A stretch of DNA of 64,000 nt from CBDDFQ01 sp965227035 (GTDB lineage: Bacteria > Pseudomonadota > Gammaproteobacteria > Burkholderiales > Burkholderiaceae_C): the NCBI GenBank assembly GCA_965227035.1, contig OZ245724.1:1116001-1180000 (forward strand), written 5' to 3'. Positions within the stretch are counted from its first letter, which is position 1; every line of letters starts with the position of its first letter. The notes below the pieces were generated by a model that ran no database searches, had not been told where the DNA came from, and worked only from the letters and a program-made list of their open reading frames with translations. Positions 16,890 to 25,788 of this stretch are shown piece by piece. Position numbers and translations under genes: made by a program.

Positions 16890-17630
16890 ATGACAGACCC
16901 GCTGGCCCGAATCCTGATAGCCGACGACGAGGCGGACTTGCGCGCCTTGCTGCAGCGCTATCTGGGCGATCAGGGGTATGCGGTGCGCACGGTCGAAAGC
17001 GCGCAACCGCTGGACAAACTACTTGCGCGCGAACGCTTCGATGTGCTGGTGCTCGATGTCATGATGCCCGGCGAAGATGGCCTCTCGGTATGCCGACGGC
17101 TTCGCGCGCAGGGCGAAAAAATCCCGATCCTCATGCTCACGGCGCGCGGCGATCCGGTCGATCGAATCGTTGGACTCGAGATGGGTGCCGACGATTACCT
17201 CGCCAAGCCATTCAATCCCCGTGAACTTCTGGCACGCATCCAGGCCATGGTCAGACGCCAGAGAATGCTGGGCGCACATACCGGCCCCCTCGATGAAGAT
17301 GCAACGCTCACCTTCGGCGATTTCACCTTGAACATCGGCAAACGAAGTCTGGAGAAAGCCGGCAACAACGTTTCACTCACGACTGCGGAGTTCGGATTGC
17401 TCCAGGCCATGGCGCAGCACCCGAATCGGCCGTTGGGGCGCGACCGTCTGATCGAGCTGTCTCACGGGCGTGACCATGAAGCGACCGACCGGAGCGTCGA
17501 TGTCCAGATCATGCGATTGCGCAAGTTGATCGAGGACGATCCTTCTCAGCCTCGACACATTCAGACGGTGTGGGGCGTGGGTTACGTGTTCGTTCCCGAC
17601 GGCCGCGTGCCCGGCAAGTCATGGCTTTGA
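16890..17630 (+). CDS. ompR: Two-component response regulator OmpR
   Basis: A 246-residue OmpR-family DNA-binding regulator. The receiver domain has the acidic pair Asp12/Asp13, phospho-acceptor Asp56 (VLVLDVMMPGEDG), Thr84 and Lys106. The winged-helix C-terminal domain ends in RHIQTVWGVGYVFVPDG, very close to enterobacterial OmpR, as is GADDYLAKPFNPRELLARI. It overlaps its kinase gene by ten bases. In Bordetella the corresponding pair is called RisA/RisS. Targets are unknown; the divergent exported protein is the nearest candidate. Confidence 0.92.
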   Translation: MTDPLARILIADDEADLRALLQRYLGDQGYAVRTVESAQPLDKLLARERFDVLVLDVMMPGEDGLSVCRRLRAQGEKIPILMLTARGDPVDRIVGLEMGADDYLAKPFNPRELLARIQAMVRRQRMLGAHTGPLDEDATLTFGDFTLNIGKRSLEKAGNNVSLTTAEFGLLQAMAQHPNRPLGRDRLIELSHGRDHEATDRSVDVQIMRLRKLIEDDPSQPRHIQTVWGVGYVFVPDGRVPGKSWL

Positions 17631-18973
17631 TTCCGAAAAGTCTTCTCGGTCGCAACACGATGCTGATCGTGCTCCTGGTCGTGATCGGTCAGATAGGCAG
17701 CGCGCTGGTGGCCCGGGAGCTGGTCATCAAACCGCGGCTCGACCAGATCGCTATCAGCGTGGCCCGTAGCGTGAGCGCGATTCGCGACGGGATTGCGGCC
17801 TTGCCACCGCAGGAGCGAAGCACCTTCGTCGACAAATTCAACGAGCGAACAACGCGGGAGTCGCACCTGGCTCATGACGCCGAGCGGACACGCGTGCTGA
17901 TGACGCCTCTTGAAAGACGTTTCGTGCGCATCGTTTCCGCGCGAGTCGACCAACAGGGCGCAGAGACGATCTGGCGTCGCGAGGAGGGTGGGGGCCTCGC
18001 AGTGCGACTGACGATAGACGGTGCGGTTTACTGGATCGCGATGTCTGGCGCCTTGCCTGCGCGCGAGTTCACCGGCGCGTGGGTAGCGGTGTCTATCGCA
18101 AGCGCGTTGCTGGCGCTTTTCGGCGCGCTGTGGTTTCAGCGAAAGATGAATCATCCGCTCTCCCGAATGGTGGACGCCGCCGAAGCGGTAGCGAAAGGCC
18201 AGAGCCCGCCTCCATTGCCGGAAGACGGCCCGAGCGAGATCGCCACGGTGAGTCGTTCGTTCAACCGGATGGTGAGCAGCCTGGAGCGTGCCGACAGCGA
18301 GCGTGCGCTGATGCTTGCTGGCGTATCGCACGATTTGCGAACGCCCCTGACCAAACTTCGGCTCGGCGTCGAGATATTGAGCCGCGACGCCGAGGCTGCC
18401 ATTTCGAAAAGCATGGCGCGAAGCATCGACGAAATGGATGCCATCGTCGGGCAGTTTCTGGATTTCGCTCGCAGCGACAGTGCCGAGCCGATGGTGGCAG
18501 TGAGGCTCGACGAAATGGCGAAACAGGTCGCCATGAGTTATGCAGATCATCAGAAGCCGGTGGATCTGCAGATAGGCGGCATTCCGCCCATCCCTCGAGT
18601 GCCGATGCGCGCGCAGGCGATTCGCCGCGCAATGACGAATTTGATCGAGAACGCCTGGCGGCATGGCGCTGCACCTGTGGTGCTGTCTTGTGGATCGACC
18701 GGCAGCGAAGTGTGGTTCGAAGTGCGGGATCACGGCGCCGGGATCGATCCGTCGAAAGCCGAGTCGCTCAAGCAGCCGTTCCACCGCGCGGACGATGCGC
18801 GCGCCGGCGTGCCAGGCGCGGGTCTCGGGCTCGCGATCGTGCAACGAGTCGCCGCCGCCCACCGGGGACGATTCGATCTGGAGAACGTGGCTGGTGGCCA
18901 CGGATTGAGGGCGAGGGTGACTATTCCGCTTGAATCGTCCGGGAGTGTTCCGTACTCACGACGAACCGTTTAG
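17621..18973 (+). CDS. envZ: EnvZ-like sensor histidine kinase
   Basis: A 450-residue membrane kinase, partner of OmpR. Helix 1 is at about residues 13-35, a periplasmic stretch runs to about 150, and helix 2 (TGAWVAVSIASALLALFGAL) is at 151-170. A HAMP linker follows (MNHPLSRMVDAAEAVAKGQ). The H-box SHDLRTPLTKLRL gives phospho-acceptor His237. The N-box (MTNLIENAWRHG), G1 (VRDHGAGID) and G2 (PGAGLGLAIV) boxes are intact. The ATG at 17621 lies inside the 3' end of ompR, so translation is coupled. Confidence 0.9.
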   Translation: MALIPKSLLGRNTMLIVLLVVIGQIGSALVARELVIKPRLDQIAISVARSVSAIRDGIAALPPQERSTFVDKFNERTTRESHLAHDAERTRVLMTPLERRFVRIVSARVDQQGAETIWRREEGGGLAVRLTIDGAVYWIAMSGALPAREFTGAWVAVSIASALLALFGALWFQRKMNHPLSRMVDAAEAVAKGQSPPPLPEDGPSEIATVSRSFNRMVSSLERADSERALMLAGVSHDLRTPLTKLRLGVEILSRDAEAAISKSMARSIDEMDAIVGQFLDFARSDSAEPMVAVRLDEMAKQVAMSYADHQKPVDLQIGGIPPIPRVPMRAQAIRRAMTNLIENAWRHGAAPVVLSCGSTGSEVWFEVRDHGAGIDPSKAESLKQPFHRADDARAGVPGAGLGLAIVQRVAAAHRGRFDLENVAGGHGLRARVTIPLESSGSVPYSRRTV

Positions 18974-19065
18974 GGCCAAAACCACCGACCGGTTTCACAG
19001 AAGGCGGCAGTCCGGTCGCCCTCTACAATCGTGGGTAATCAACGCTTATTCATCCACGCATATTC

Positions 19066-19836
19066 ATGAAGATTCTTCTTTGCAACGATGACGGCTACCA
19101 GGCGACCGGCCTGAGCGCGCTGTACGAGGCGATCCGCGAGATTGCCGATGTCGAGGTCGTGGCACCCGAACACAACAACAGCGCCAAGTCGAACGCGCTC
19201 ACACTTCACTCGCCGCTGTACGTGCATCACGCTGCCAACGGTTTCCGTTACATCAACGGCACGCCCGCAGACTGCGTTCATATCGCCCTGACCGGATTGC
19301 TCGGTTACAAGCCCGATCTGGTGCTTTCGGGAATAAACAACGGCGCGAACATGGGCGACGACACGATCTATTCGGGCACGGTCGGCGCGGCAATGGAAGG
19401 CTACCTTTTCGGCATTCCCGCAATTGCCTTCTCGCAAGTGGACAAAGGTTGGACCCACATCGAAGCGGCAGCTGCAAAGGCCCGCGACCTGGTCCAGCAA
19501 ATCGAGCAGCAGAAGCTGGTCGGCGGCAAGCCCTGGCTGCTCAACGTGAACTTCCCGAACGTGCCTTACGAGCAGATGCTGCCGTTTCGCGTGTGCCGGC
19601 TGGGTCGGCGACATGCGGCCGAGCGCGTCATCACGCAAACCAATCCGCATGGCGAAACCATGTACTGGATCGGGAATGCAGGTGCATCGATGGACAACGC
19701 CGAAGGCACCGATTTTTATGCGACCACGAACGGCCATCCATCGATCACGCCGCTCAAGGTCGACCTGACCGATCACGACCAGCTTGCGCACTGGAAAGAC
19801 GCTGCGGCGCGGCTTGCGGCGAAGGAATCGGCGTGA
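19066..19836 (+). CDS. surE: 5'/3'-nucleotidase SurE
   Basis: A 256-residue metal-dependent phosphatase acting on nucleoside 5'- and 3'-monophosphates, linked to stress survival. The metal ligands are present: Asp8 and Asp9 (LCNDDGYQATG), Ser39 (NNSAKS) and Asn92 (SGINNGANMG). A TACAAT -10-like box lies at 19024-19029, 37 bp before the ATG, with no clear -35. Its stop codon overlaps the GTG start of pcm. The surE-pcm-nlpD order is conserved across Proteobacteria. Confidence 0.96.
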   Translation: MKILLCNDDGYQATGLSALYEAIREIADVEVVAPEHNNSAKSNALTLHSPLYVHHAANGFRYINGTPADCVHIALTGLLGYKPDLVLSGINNGANMGDDTIYSGTVGAAMEGYLFGIPAIAFSQVDKGWTHIEAAAAKARDLVQQIEQQKLVGGKPWLLNVNFPNVPYEQMLPFRVCRLGRRHAAERVITQTNPHGETMYWIGNAGASMDNAEGTDFYATTNGHPSITPLKVDLTDHDQLAHWKDAAARLAAKESA

Positions 19837-20702
19837 CACAGCAGCGGCCTCGCTTTCCGGCGCAGATCGATCTGAATTCCGGACGACCGACCACGAAGAC
19901 CGCGGGCGTTCCTGCCAAAGCCATAGCGAAAGCGCCCGTCAAGACGCCTGTAACTGCGCCGGTCAAATCCACGCTCGTGAAAACTTCTCCGTTAGCGGAC
20001 GCACGAAAGCCGGCACCGAGCCACGGTATGGATTCCGGGGCCGTGCGTGCACGAATGGTCGAAAAGCTGGCTGCGCAAGGCATCACATCGTCGATAGTTC
20101 TTGCTGCGATGAATTCGGTCGAACGACACCGCTTCGTCGATTCGGCGCTCGTGAATCAGGCTTACGAAGACACCAGTTTGCCGATCGGCTTGGGCCAAAC
20201 GATTTCTAAGCCCAGCGTCGTCGCGCGAATGATCGAACTGCTACTGGGCGCGCCCGGACTCGCGAGTGGCGACGGCAAGGAAAAGAAACTGGGGCGGGTT
20301 CTGGAGATCGGGACCGGCTGCGGATATCAGGCCGCGTTATTGAGCAAAGTCGCCGCCGACGTGTATTCGATCGAGCGACTTCGTGGGCTGCACGACAAAG
20401 CGCGTGAAAACCTCAGGCAGTTCCGGCTCGCGAATCTGCATCTGTTGCTGGGCGATGGCAAGGTCGGGTATGAAAAAGGCGGTCCGTACGCGGCGATCAT
20501 CGCTGCGGCGGGCGGAGAAGACATTCCGCAAGCCTGGGTCGATCAGCTGGCCATGGGCGGGCGCATCGTCGCACCGACCGTTGCACCGTATTCGGACGGG
20601 AAAAAGCAGGTGCTTGTCGTGATCGACAAATTGCCTCAGGGATTGAAACAAACGGTACTCGAGGCGGTGAATTTTGTGCCTCTAAAATCGGGTCTTGGTT
20701 AA
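19833..20702 (+). CDS. pcm: Protein-L-isoaspartate O-methyltransferase
   Basis: Repairs isoaspartyl damage by SAM-dependent methylation. The start is the GTG at 19833 overlapping the surE stop (GTGA), with GAAGGA upstream. The 289-residue product has a non-conserved, Pro/Ala/Lys-rich N-terminal extension of about 65 residues before the catalytic core, longer than the usual protein of about 210. The core shows LEIGTGCGYQAALLS (SAM motif I), IGLGQTISKPSVVARMIELL and RIVAPTVAPY. The extension is low in complexity and may be a linker. Confidence 0.92.
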   Translation: MTQQRPRFPAQIDLNSGRPTTKTAGVPAKAIAKAPVKTPVTAPVKSTLVKTSPLADARKPAPSHGMDSGAVRARMVEKLAAQGITSSIVLAAMNSVERHRFVDSALVNQAYEDTSLPIGLGQTISKPSVVARMIELLLGAPGLASGDGKEKKLGRVLEIGTGCGYQAALLSKVAADVYSIERLRGLHDKARENLRQFRLANLHLLLGDGKVGYEKGGPYAAIIAAAGGEDIPQAWVDQLAMGGRIVAPTVAPYSDGKKQVLVVIDKLPQGLKQTVLEAVNFVPLKSGLG

Positions 20703-20712
20703 AGGAGAATTT

Positions 20713-21615
20713 ATGCTGGGTTCACTTGGACGGGTCCGAGGTTGGGGAGTTGTCATCATCGCGGCGTGTCTGGTCCTGGCGGGTTGTTCTTCTGGGAAAA
20801 CCACCGGTCGCGCGCCACCGGTGGAAGATCGCGGAACGGCGGTCTCGCGGATTCCGGCGGGCTCCGCCCCCATGCCGGGCGCAAGTGCGGGTGCGGGCTC
20901 GGTCACTACCGATGCCAATGGCAAACCGCTTCGTGGAATCGAAAACGCCGGGCGCCCCGGTTACTACACGGTCAAACCAGGCGACACGCTGATGCGCATC
21001 GCGCTCGACAACGGTCAGTCGTGGCGAGATATCGTCCGCTGGAACCAGATCGAAAACCCGAATCAAATTGAAGTGGGCGAAGTCTTTCGCGTGATTCCGC
21101 CCGTGTCCGAAGCAGTCGTGGCGCGCCCGATCGCTCCTCAGAGCGCCGTGACCGCGTCGTCTGCGCCAGTAGCGCCTTCCAGCGCTGCATCGTCGGCTCG
21201 CCCTGTGCCGGCACCAGCGCCTGCACCCGCCGCGACCGGTGGAGACGAAGACGTGGGCTGGATCTGGCCTGCAGCAGGGACCTTGCTCGCCGGGTTCGAC
21301 GAAAACAAGAACAAGGGCTACGACATCGGCGGTCGTGCTGGCGATCCGATCCTTGCCGCCGGTGACGGTCGGGTCGTGTACGCGGGCGCTGGTCTGCGTG
21401 GCTACGGCAACCTGGTCATCCTGAAGCACAACAACACCTACCTGACTGCCTACGCGCACAACCAGACCCTGCTTGTGAAAGAAGACCAGAACGTCCGCAA
21501 GGGACAGAAGATTGCAGAAATGGGCAGCAGCGACACCGATCGCGTGAAGCTGCATTTCGAGATCCGACGCATGGGCAAGCCGGTCGATCCTTCGCGCTAT
21601 TTGCCTAGCCGTTGA
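20713..21615 (+). CDS. nlpD: NlpD-type murein hydrolase activator lipoprotein
   Basis: A 300-residue outer-membrane lipoprotein that activates an amidase at septation. Residues 1-25 end in a lipobox (VLAGC). A LysM domain follows (YYTVKPGDTLMRIALDNGQS), then a Pro/Ala/Ser-rich linker and a C-terminal LytM domain. The LytM catalytic residues are degenerate, as in E. coli NlpD: GYDIGG lacks the first His, and VKLHFE lacks the HxH motif. It should therefore be an activator rather than a hydrolase. The ATG at 20713 has a strong AAGGAG. No rpoS gene follows it. Confidence 0.93.
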   Translation: MLGSLGRVRGWGVVIIAACLVLAGCSSGKTTGRAPPVEDRGTAVSRIPAGSAPMPGASAGAGSVTTDANGKPLRGIENAGRPGYYTVKPGDTLMRIALDNGQSWRDIVRWNQIENPNQIEVGEVFRVIPPVSEAVVARPIAPQSAVTASSAPVAPSSAASSARPVPAPAPAPAATGGDEDVGWIWPAAGTLLAGFDENKNKGYDIGGRAGDPILAAGDGRVVYAGAGLRGYGNLVILKHNNTYLTAYAHNQTLLVKEDQNVRKGQKIAEMGSSDTDRVKLHFEIRRMGKPVDPSRYLPSR

Positions 21616-21628
21616 ACTGGCTGACCGA

Positions 21629-22426
21629 ATGAGCTGGCCTGTTCTCGTATTCGATATCGAGTCGATCCCCGATGTGTCGGGGCTTCGTGCGCTTCGAGGC
21701 GCGCCTGCGGACCATACCGATGCCCAGGTGTACGACGCGTGGGTGAAAGAGCGTGCCGACAAGGGGCAAAGCGATTTCGCGCCCTTGTATCTGCAACGCA
21801 TTCTGGTGATCAGCTGCGTGTTTCGAAACGCGGAAGGTTTGCGGATTCATTCGTTTGTCGATCGCGACGACAAGAGCGAAGCCAAAGTCATCCAGACCTT
21901 TTTCAACGCCATCGAAAAACACACGCCTCAGCTCGTCAGCTGGAACGGCGGCGGTTTCGACCTGCCGGTGCTTCACTATCGCGGCATGCAGCATGGCGTC
22001 GTGGCCGATCGCTACTGGTCGATGGGCGAGGGCGGCGGATCGGACGATCGCGAATTCAAGTGGAACAACTACATCAGCCGCTATCACATGCGTCATCTGG
22101 ACTTGATGGATTTGCTCGCGATGTATCAGCCCAAAAACAATGCGCCGCTTGACGCAATGGCCAAGCTGTGCGGCTTTCCCGGCAAGCTTGGCATGGACGG
22201 ATCGCAGGTGTATTCCACGTATCGCAACGGCGGTCTCGAAGACATTCGCCGTTATTGCGAAACCGACGTGATGAATACCTATCTGGTGTACTGCCGCTTC
22301 CAGAAAATGCGCGGTGGCTTCACTGAAAAAGAGTACGACGCCGAAGTCGAGTTCGTTAAAGAACAGCTGGGAAATCTGGCGCCGACCGAATCGCACTGGC
22401 AGGAATATCTTGCCGCGTGGCATTGA
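21629..22426 (+). CDS. PolB-like 3'-5' exonuclease
   Basis: A 265-residue protein of the predicted DNA-polymerase-B-like exonuclease family (DEDDy fold). The three exo motifs are visible: FDIESIPD (residues about 8-15) with the Asp/Glu pair, SWNGGGFDLPVLHYRG near residue 105, and YCETDVMNTYLVY near residue 210 with Asp and Tyr. It could act in DNA repair or proofreading; no direct function is established for this stand-alone family as far as I know. It lies 13 bp after nlpD, in the place where rpoS is usually found. Confidence 0.85.
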   Translation: MSWPVLVFDIESIPDVSGLRALRGAPADHTDAQVYDAWVKERADKGQSDFAPLYLQRILVISCVFRNAEGLRIHSFVDRDDKSEAKVIQTFFNAIEKHTPQLVSWNGGGFDLPVLHYRGMQHGVVADRYWSMGEGGGSDDREFKWNNYISRYHMRHLDLMDLLAMYQPKNNAPLDAMAKLCGFPGKLGMDGSQVYSTYRNGGLEDIRRYCETDVMNTYLVYCRFQKMRGGFTEKEYDAEVEFVKEQLGNLAPTESHWQEYLAAWH

Positions 22427-22490
22427 CCTAAAACACGAATCGCGCCGAGTGAAAATCTTTAAACCGGTAGCGATTGAAAATCCCCCCGAT

Positions 22491-23948
22491 ATGAGTGAGT
22501 TGACTGAAAACGCAGCGTTCGATGAAACGCTAATTGCGGCCGATGCGCCGCCAGCCCCGAGTGATTTGCCGGAGGGATGGTTGCGGGTCGAATCGCTCGA
22601 TCTGGAAGCTCAGGGCATCGCGCACAAGCCAGATGGCAAGGTAGTGTTCATCGAAGGTGCGCTTCCGTTCGAAGTGGTGAGCGTGAATACCTTCCGCAAG
22701 AAAAGCACATTCGAGAATGGCGTGGTTACGGCGATTCACCGCGAATCGTCGCAACGTGTGAAGCCGCAGTGTCCTCACTTCGGCTTGCACGTGGGTGCAT
22801 GCGGTGGATGCAAGGTTCAGCATCTGCACGTGGCCGCGCAAGTGGCGGTGAAGCAGCGGGTGCTCGAAGACAACTTGTGGCATCTGGGCAAGGTCAAGAC
22901 AGAAAGCGTCTTGCGTCCGATAGAAGGGCCGGCGTGGGGCTATCGATTCCGCGGCCGGCTGTCGGTGCGCTACGTCCGGAAAAAAGATGAAGTGCTGATC
23001 GGATTCCACGAGCGCAAGAGCCGCTACGTGGCCGACATGCGCGAATGCCATGTGCTGCCCAAAAGCGTCAGCGATCTGCTGCTTCCGCTGCGCGCAATGA
23101 TCAAATCGATGGACGCTCGCGAGACCTGTCCTCAGATCGAGCTCGCGTGCGGCGATAGCGTTGTTGCGCTGGTGTTGCGCCATCTCGATCCCTTGAGCGA
23201 TGGCGATGTCGAGAAGCTCCGTGCTTTCGTCGTCGAGCATCCCGAAGTGCAGTGGTGGCTGCAAGCCAAAGGGCCGGAAACGGTCAAGTTGATGGACGAA
23301 GCGGTGTCGCAGCTCTCTTACGCGCTGCCGGAATATGGTGTGAACATGCCGTTCAAGCCGACCGATTTCACGCAGGTGAATCCGGCCATCAATCGTGTGC
23401 TCGTGGGGCGCGCTCTTCGGCTGCTCGATGTGAAGCGCGACGAACGCGTGATCGACTGGTTCTGCGGCCTCGGCAATTTCACATTGCCCTTGGCCTCGCT
23501 CGCGCGCGAAGTGCTGGGCATCGAAGGTAGCGATGCATTGGTCACGCGGTCGCACGAAAACCTTGCGCTCAACGAAGCCGATCGCACGGCGCGGGGCCTG
23601 GAAAAATTTGCGCCGACGAAGTTTGTCGCGAGAAATTTGTTCGAGATGACGCCGGCCCTGCTGGTGAGCGATGGCATCGCGCAGAAGTGGTTGGTCGATC
23701 CACCGCGCGAAGGCGCGTTCGCGTTGATGACTGCCGTGGCAGAGCTATGCGAAAACCCGGATTTGCGAGGCGACTGGACGCCACCCAAAAGAATCGTCTA
23801 CGTCAGCTGCAACCCCGCGACGCTTGCGCGTGACGCGGGGCTGTTAGTGAATAGAGCAGGGTATCGGTGCGTGGATGCCGGCGTGGTGAACATGTTCCCC
23901 CACACGGCGCACGTCGAATCGATTGCGGTGTTCGAGCTGGCCGAATAG
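22491..23948 (+). CDS. rlmD: 23S rRNA (uracil-1939-C5)-methyltransferase RlmD
   Basis: A 485-residue SAM-dependent methyltransferase with an N-terminal TRAM-like region and a 4Fe-4S cluster site (CPHFGLHVGACGGC plus the later RECHVLP Cys). The methylase core shows DWFCGLGNFTLPLASL, VDPPREGA and the catalytic Cys in VYVSCNPATLARD. I chose the ATG at 22491; a GTG at 22449 is an in-frame alternative. Neither has a good Shine-Dalgarno. It is convergent with the BI-1 gene, 24 bp away. Confidence 0.93.
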   Translation: MSELTENAAFDETLIAADAPPAPSDLPEGWLRVESLDLEAQGIAHKPDGKVVFIEGALPFEVVSVNTFRKKSTFENGVVTAIHRESSQRVKPQCPHFGLHVGACGGCKVQHLHVAAQVAVKQRVLEDNLWHLGKVKTESVLRPIEGPAWGYRFRGRLSVRYVRKKDEVLIGFHERKSRYVADMRECHVLPKSVSDLLLPLRAMIKSMDARETCPQIELACGDSVVALVLRHLDPLSDGDVEKLRAFVVEHPEVQWWLQAKGPETVKLMDEAVSQLSYALPEYGVNMPFKPTDFTQVNPAINRVLVGRALRLLDVKRDERVIDWFCGLGNFTLPLASLAREVLGIEGSDALVTRSHENLALNEADRTARGLEKFAPTKFVARNLFEMTPALLVSDGIAQKWLVDPPREGAFALMTAVAELCENPDLRGDWTPPKRIVYVSCNPATLARDAGLLVNRAGYRCVDAGVVNMFPHTAHVESIAVFELAE

Positions 23949-23972
23949 ACCAGCCGAAACCGCTGCAAAAGA

Positions 23973-24674
23973 TCAGTCGCGTTCGCCGCCGAAGATTCCG
24001 AGCAGCGACAAAAGGCTCTGGAACACGTTGAAGGCGTCGAGGTACAGGGCGAGGGTGGCGGTGATGTAGTTGGTCTCGCCGCCGTCCATGATGCGTTTCA
24101 GGTCGTACAACATGAACGCGCTGAAGATGCCGATGGCTGCCATCGAGATGGCCATCATGCCGGCGGTAGAACCCACGAACACGTTGATGATGCCGCCGAT
24201 GACCAGGACCATCGCGCCCACGAACAGCCATTTGCCCATGCCCGAAATATCGCGCTTGATGACCGTCGCGACACTCGCCATGGCGAAGAACACGCCTGCC
24301 GTGCCGGCGAACGCGGTCATGATGAGCTGAGGCCCGTTGCTGAAGCCGAGGATCATGGCGATCAGGCGTGACAGCATCAGACCCATGAAGAAGGTGAAAC
24401 CGAGCAGAACAGGAACGCCCGCTGCGGAGTTCTTGGTTTTCTCGATCGCGTACATGAAGGCGAAAGCGCCACCCAGAAATACGATCAATCCCAAGCCGCC
24501 GGACAGTGCGCGTGTGACGCCGGTCGCGACCCCGAGCCAGGCTCCGAGGACCGTGGGGATCATGCTCAGTGCGAGCAACCAATAGGTGTTGCGAAGGACG
24601 CGCTGGCGTTCGGTCTGCGAGATACCGTAGCCGTAGCTGCCGGATGCATCGATGGTTTGTACTGGATCGTTCAT
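23973..24674 (-). CDS. Bax inhibitor-1/YccA family membrane protein
   Basis: A 233-residue inner-membrane protein with seven hydrophobic helices, the usual length for bacterial YccA/YbhL proteins. Family features include RVLRNTYWLLALSMIPTVLG at the start, and ALYLDAFNVFQSLLSLLGIF near the C-terminus with the conserved acidic residue. E. coli YccA modulates FtsH; ion-leak roles are proposed for relatives. The specific role here is inferred. It is preceded by a 194-bp gap shared with the divergent GlcG-like gene. Confidence 0.9.
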   Translation of the reverse strand: MNDPVQTIDASGSYGYGISQTERQRVLRNTYWLLALSMIPTVLGAWLGVATGVTRALSGGLGLIVFLGGAFAFMYAIEKTKNSAAGVPVLLGFTFFMGLMLSRLIAMILGFSNGPQLIMTAFAGTAGVFFAMASVATVIKRDISGMGKWLFVGAMVLVIGGIINVFVGSTAGMMAISMAAIGIFSAFMLYDLKRIMDGGETNYITATLALYLDAFNVFQSLLSLLGIFGGERD

Positions 24675-24868
24675 GTGGATCTCCGTTTTGGCCCGACGAA
24701 TCGAAGGGCGTTGCCAAATTCTATCGACTCGCTTTCGTCTAAACCGTTCCCGCTCCTACTATTTGTAAGGACACTTTTGATCTGGAAGTGGGTTGAGGAC
24801 AGCAAGAGTGCCGCTATGCTTTCAGTTGGTCACTTTTTTCAATTTCTCAACTCACCTTCATCGTAAAA
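24675..24868. other. Divergent intergenic region without recognisable gene
   Basis: A 194-bp AT-richer gap between the BI-1 gene and the divergent GlcG-like gene. I see no Fur box here, in contrast to other promoters of the iron island. Confidence 0.4.
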
Positions 24869-25276
24869 ATGAAAAACACCTATTTGCTGGAAAACGCCGA
24901 CGTCAAGAAGATCGCAGAAGCTGCTGAAGCCGAAGCCATCAAGAACAACTGGGCGGTGACGATTGCCATCGTCGATGGCGGCGGTCATCTGCTGTCGCTG
25001 AATCGCCTGGATGGCGCATCCCCGTTTACCGCTCACATGGCACCCGGCAAGGCTCACACCGCTGCTCTTGCACGTCGTGAAACCAAAGGGTTCGAAGATG
25101 TGATCAATGGTGGCCGTACCGCTTTCGTGACGGCACCGGACGTAAAAGCGATGCTCGAAGGCGGCGTGCCCATCATGAAAGACGGCACCTGTATCGGTGC
25201 CGTCGGTGTGAGCGGAGTGAAATCGGCTGAAGATGCGCAGATTGCCAAGGCTGGCATCGCTGCGATCGGTCTGTAA
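24869..25276 (+). CDS. GlcG/HbpS-like haem-binding protein
   Basis: A 135-residue single-domain protein of the GlcG/HbpS (DUF336) family. Conserved segments are WAVTIAIVDGGGHLLSLNRL, KAHTAALARRET, and GGVPIMKDGTCIGAVGVSG. Some relatives bind haem (HbpS); others occur in glycolate or diol operons. Without a signal peptide it should be cytoplasmic. It is convergent with hemP at the edge of the iron island, which supports a haem-related role, but that is inference. It has no clear Fur box. Confidence 0.8.
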   Translation: MKNTYLLENADVKKIAEAAEAEAIKNNWAVTIAIVDGGGHLLSLNRLDGASPFTAHMAPGKAHTAALARRETKGFEDVINGGRTAFVTAPDVKAMLEGGVPIMKDGTCIGAVGVSGVKSAEDAQIAKAGIAAIGL

Positions 25277-25362
25277 TCCGAGTTGCTTCGCAGAATCCAG
25301 TCGTTTCGTAGAAAAAAAGCTTGGCTAGTCGGCGAACCGTTGGCTAGCAAAAACGACCCTTG

Positions 25363-25381
25363 AAAGACTCTGGGAGTCTTT
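25363..25381. terminator. Hairpin between convergent GlcG-like gene and hemP
   Basis: AAAGACTC and its exact inverse flank a 3-nt loop (8-bp stem). It sits between the two convergent stop codons, with only three T following on the plus strand. It is probably a weak bidirectional terminator. Confidence 0.4.
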
Positions 25382-25430
25382 GGAGTCGCCCCACGATGAA
25401 ACTGGAATTCGGTGCGTGAATGGAGCCGGG

Positions 25431-25676
25431 TTATTTGGTGAGAATCAACTTGCCGAGCTTGGTGGATTGAAGGCGGTAGACAGCACCGTTGTGGTGGATC
25501 TCCACCGTCTTTTGTCCTTTGAGCAGTTCGGCGCTTTCTACGGAGAGCAGGCCTTCGGCGGGAGCAGTTGCAACGCTCGTCGATGCCACATTCAGCGCCG
25601 ACAGCTGGTTCGCGGAAGCCATGCGGCTGCGTTGAATGCGGGGTGCGGAAGTTGTGGAATTCAAAGTTAACTGCAT
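25431..25676 (-). CDS. hemP: Haemin uptake protein HemP/HmuP
   Basis: An 81-residue protein whose C-terminal half is the HemP domain (VESAELLKGQKTVEIHHNGA, then YRLQSTKLGKLILTK). HmuP in other proteobacteria co-activates haem receptor expression. The ATG at 25676 is preceded by CAGGAG; the ten-codon longer frame starting at 25706 runs into the Fur box and is rejected. The N-terminal half is low-complexity Ser/Ala/Thr. It is transcribed from its own Fur-box promoter downstream of exbD, not from the hmu operon 10 kb away. Confidence 0.88.
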   Translation of the reverse strand: MQLTLNSTTSAPRIQRSRMASANQLSALNVASTSVATAPAEGLLSVESAELLKGQKTVEIHHNGAVYRLQSTKLGKLILTK

Positions 25677-25705
25677 TTCTGCTCCTGTATTCGATTCGAT
25701 GACCA

Positions 25706-25725
25706 AATGATAATTGTTCTCAATT
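25706..25725 (-). promoter_or_regulatory. Fur box of hemP
   Basis: AATGATAATTGTTCTCAATT matches the Fur consensus as an interrupted palindrome (TGATAAT-T-GTTCTCA). It lies 30-49 bp upstream of the hemP ATG and 88 bp or less before the exbD stop. Iron-dependent repression is inferred from the motif. Confidence 0.82.
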
Positions 25726-25788
25726 GGAAGTCAAGGCGATCGACTGCGATTTGACGATTTAATTGCGATTAATTCGCATCGAGATGCT

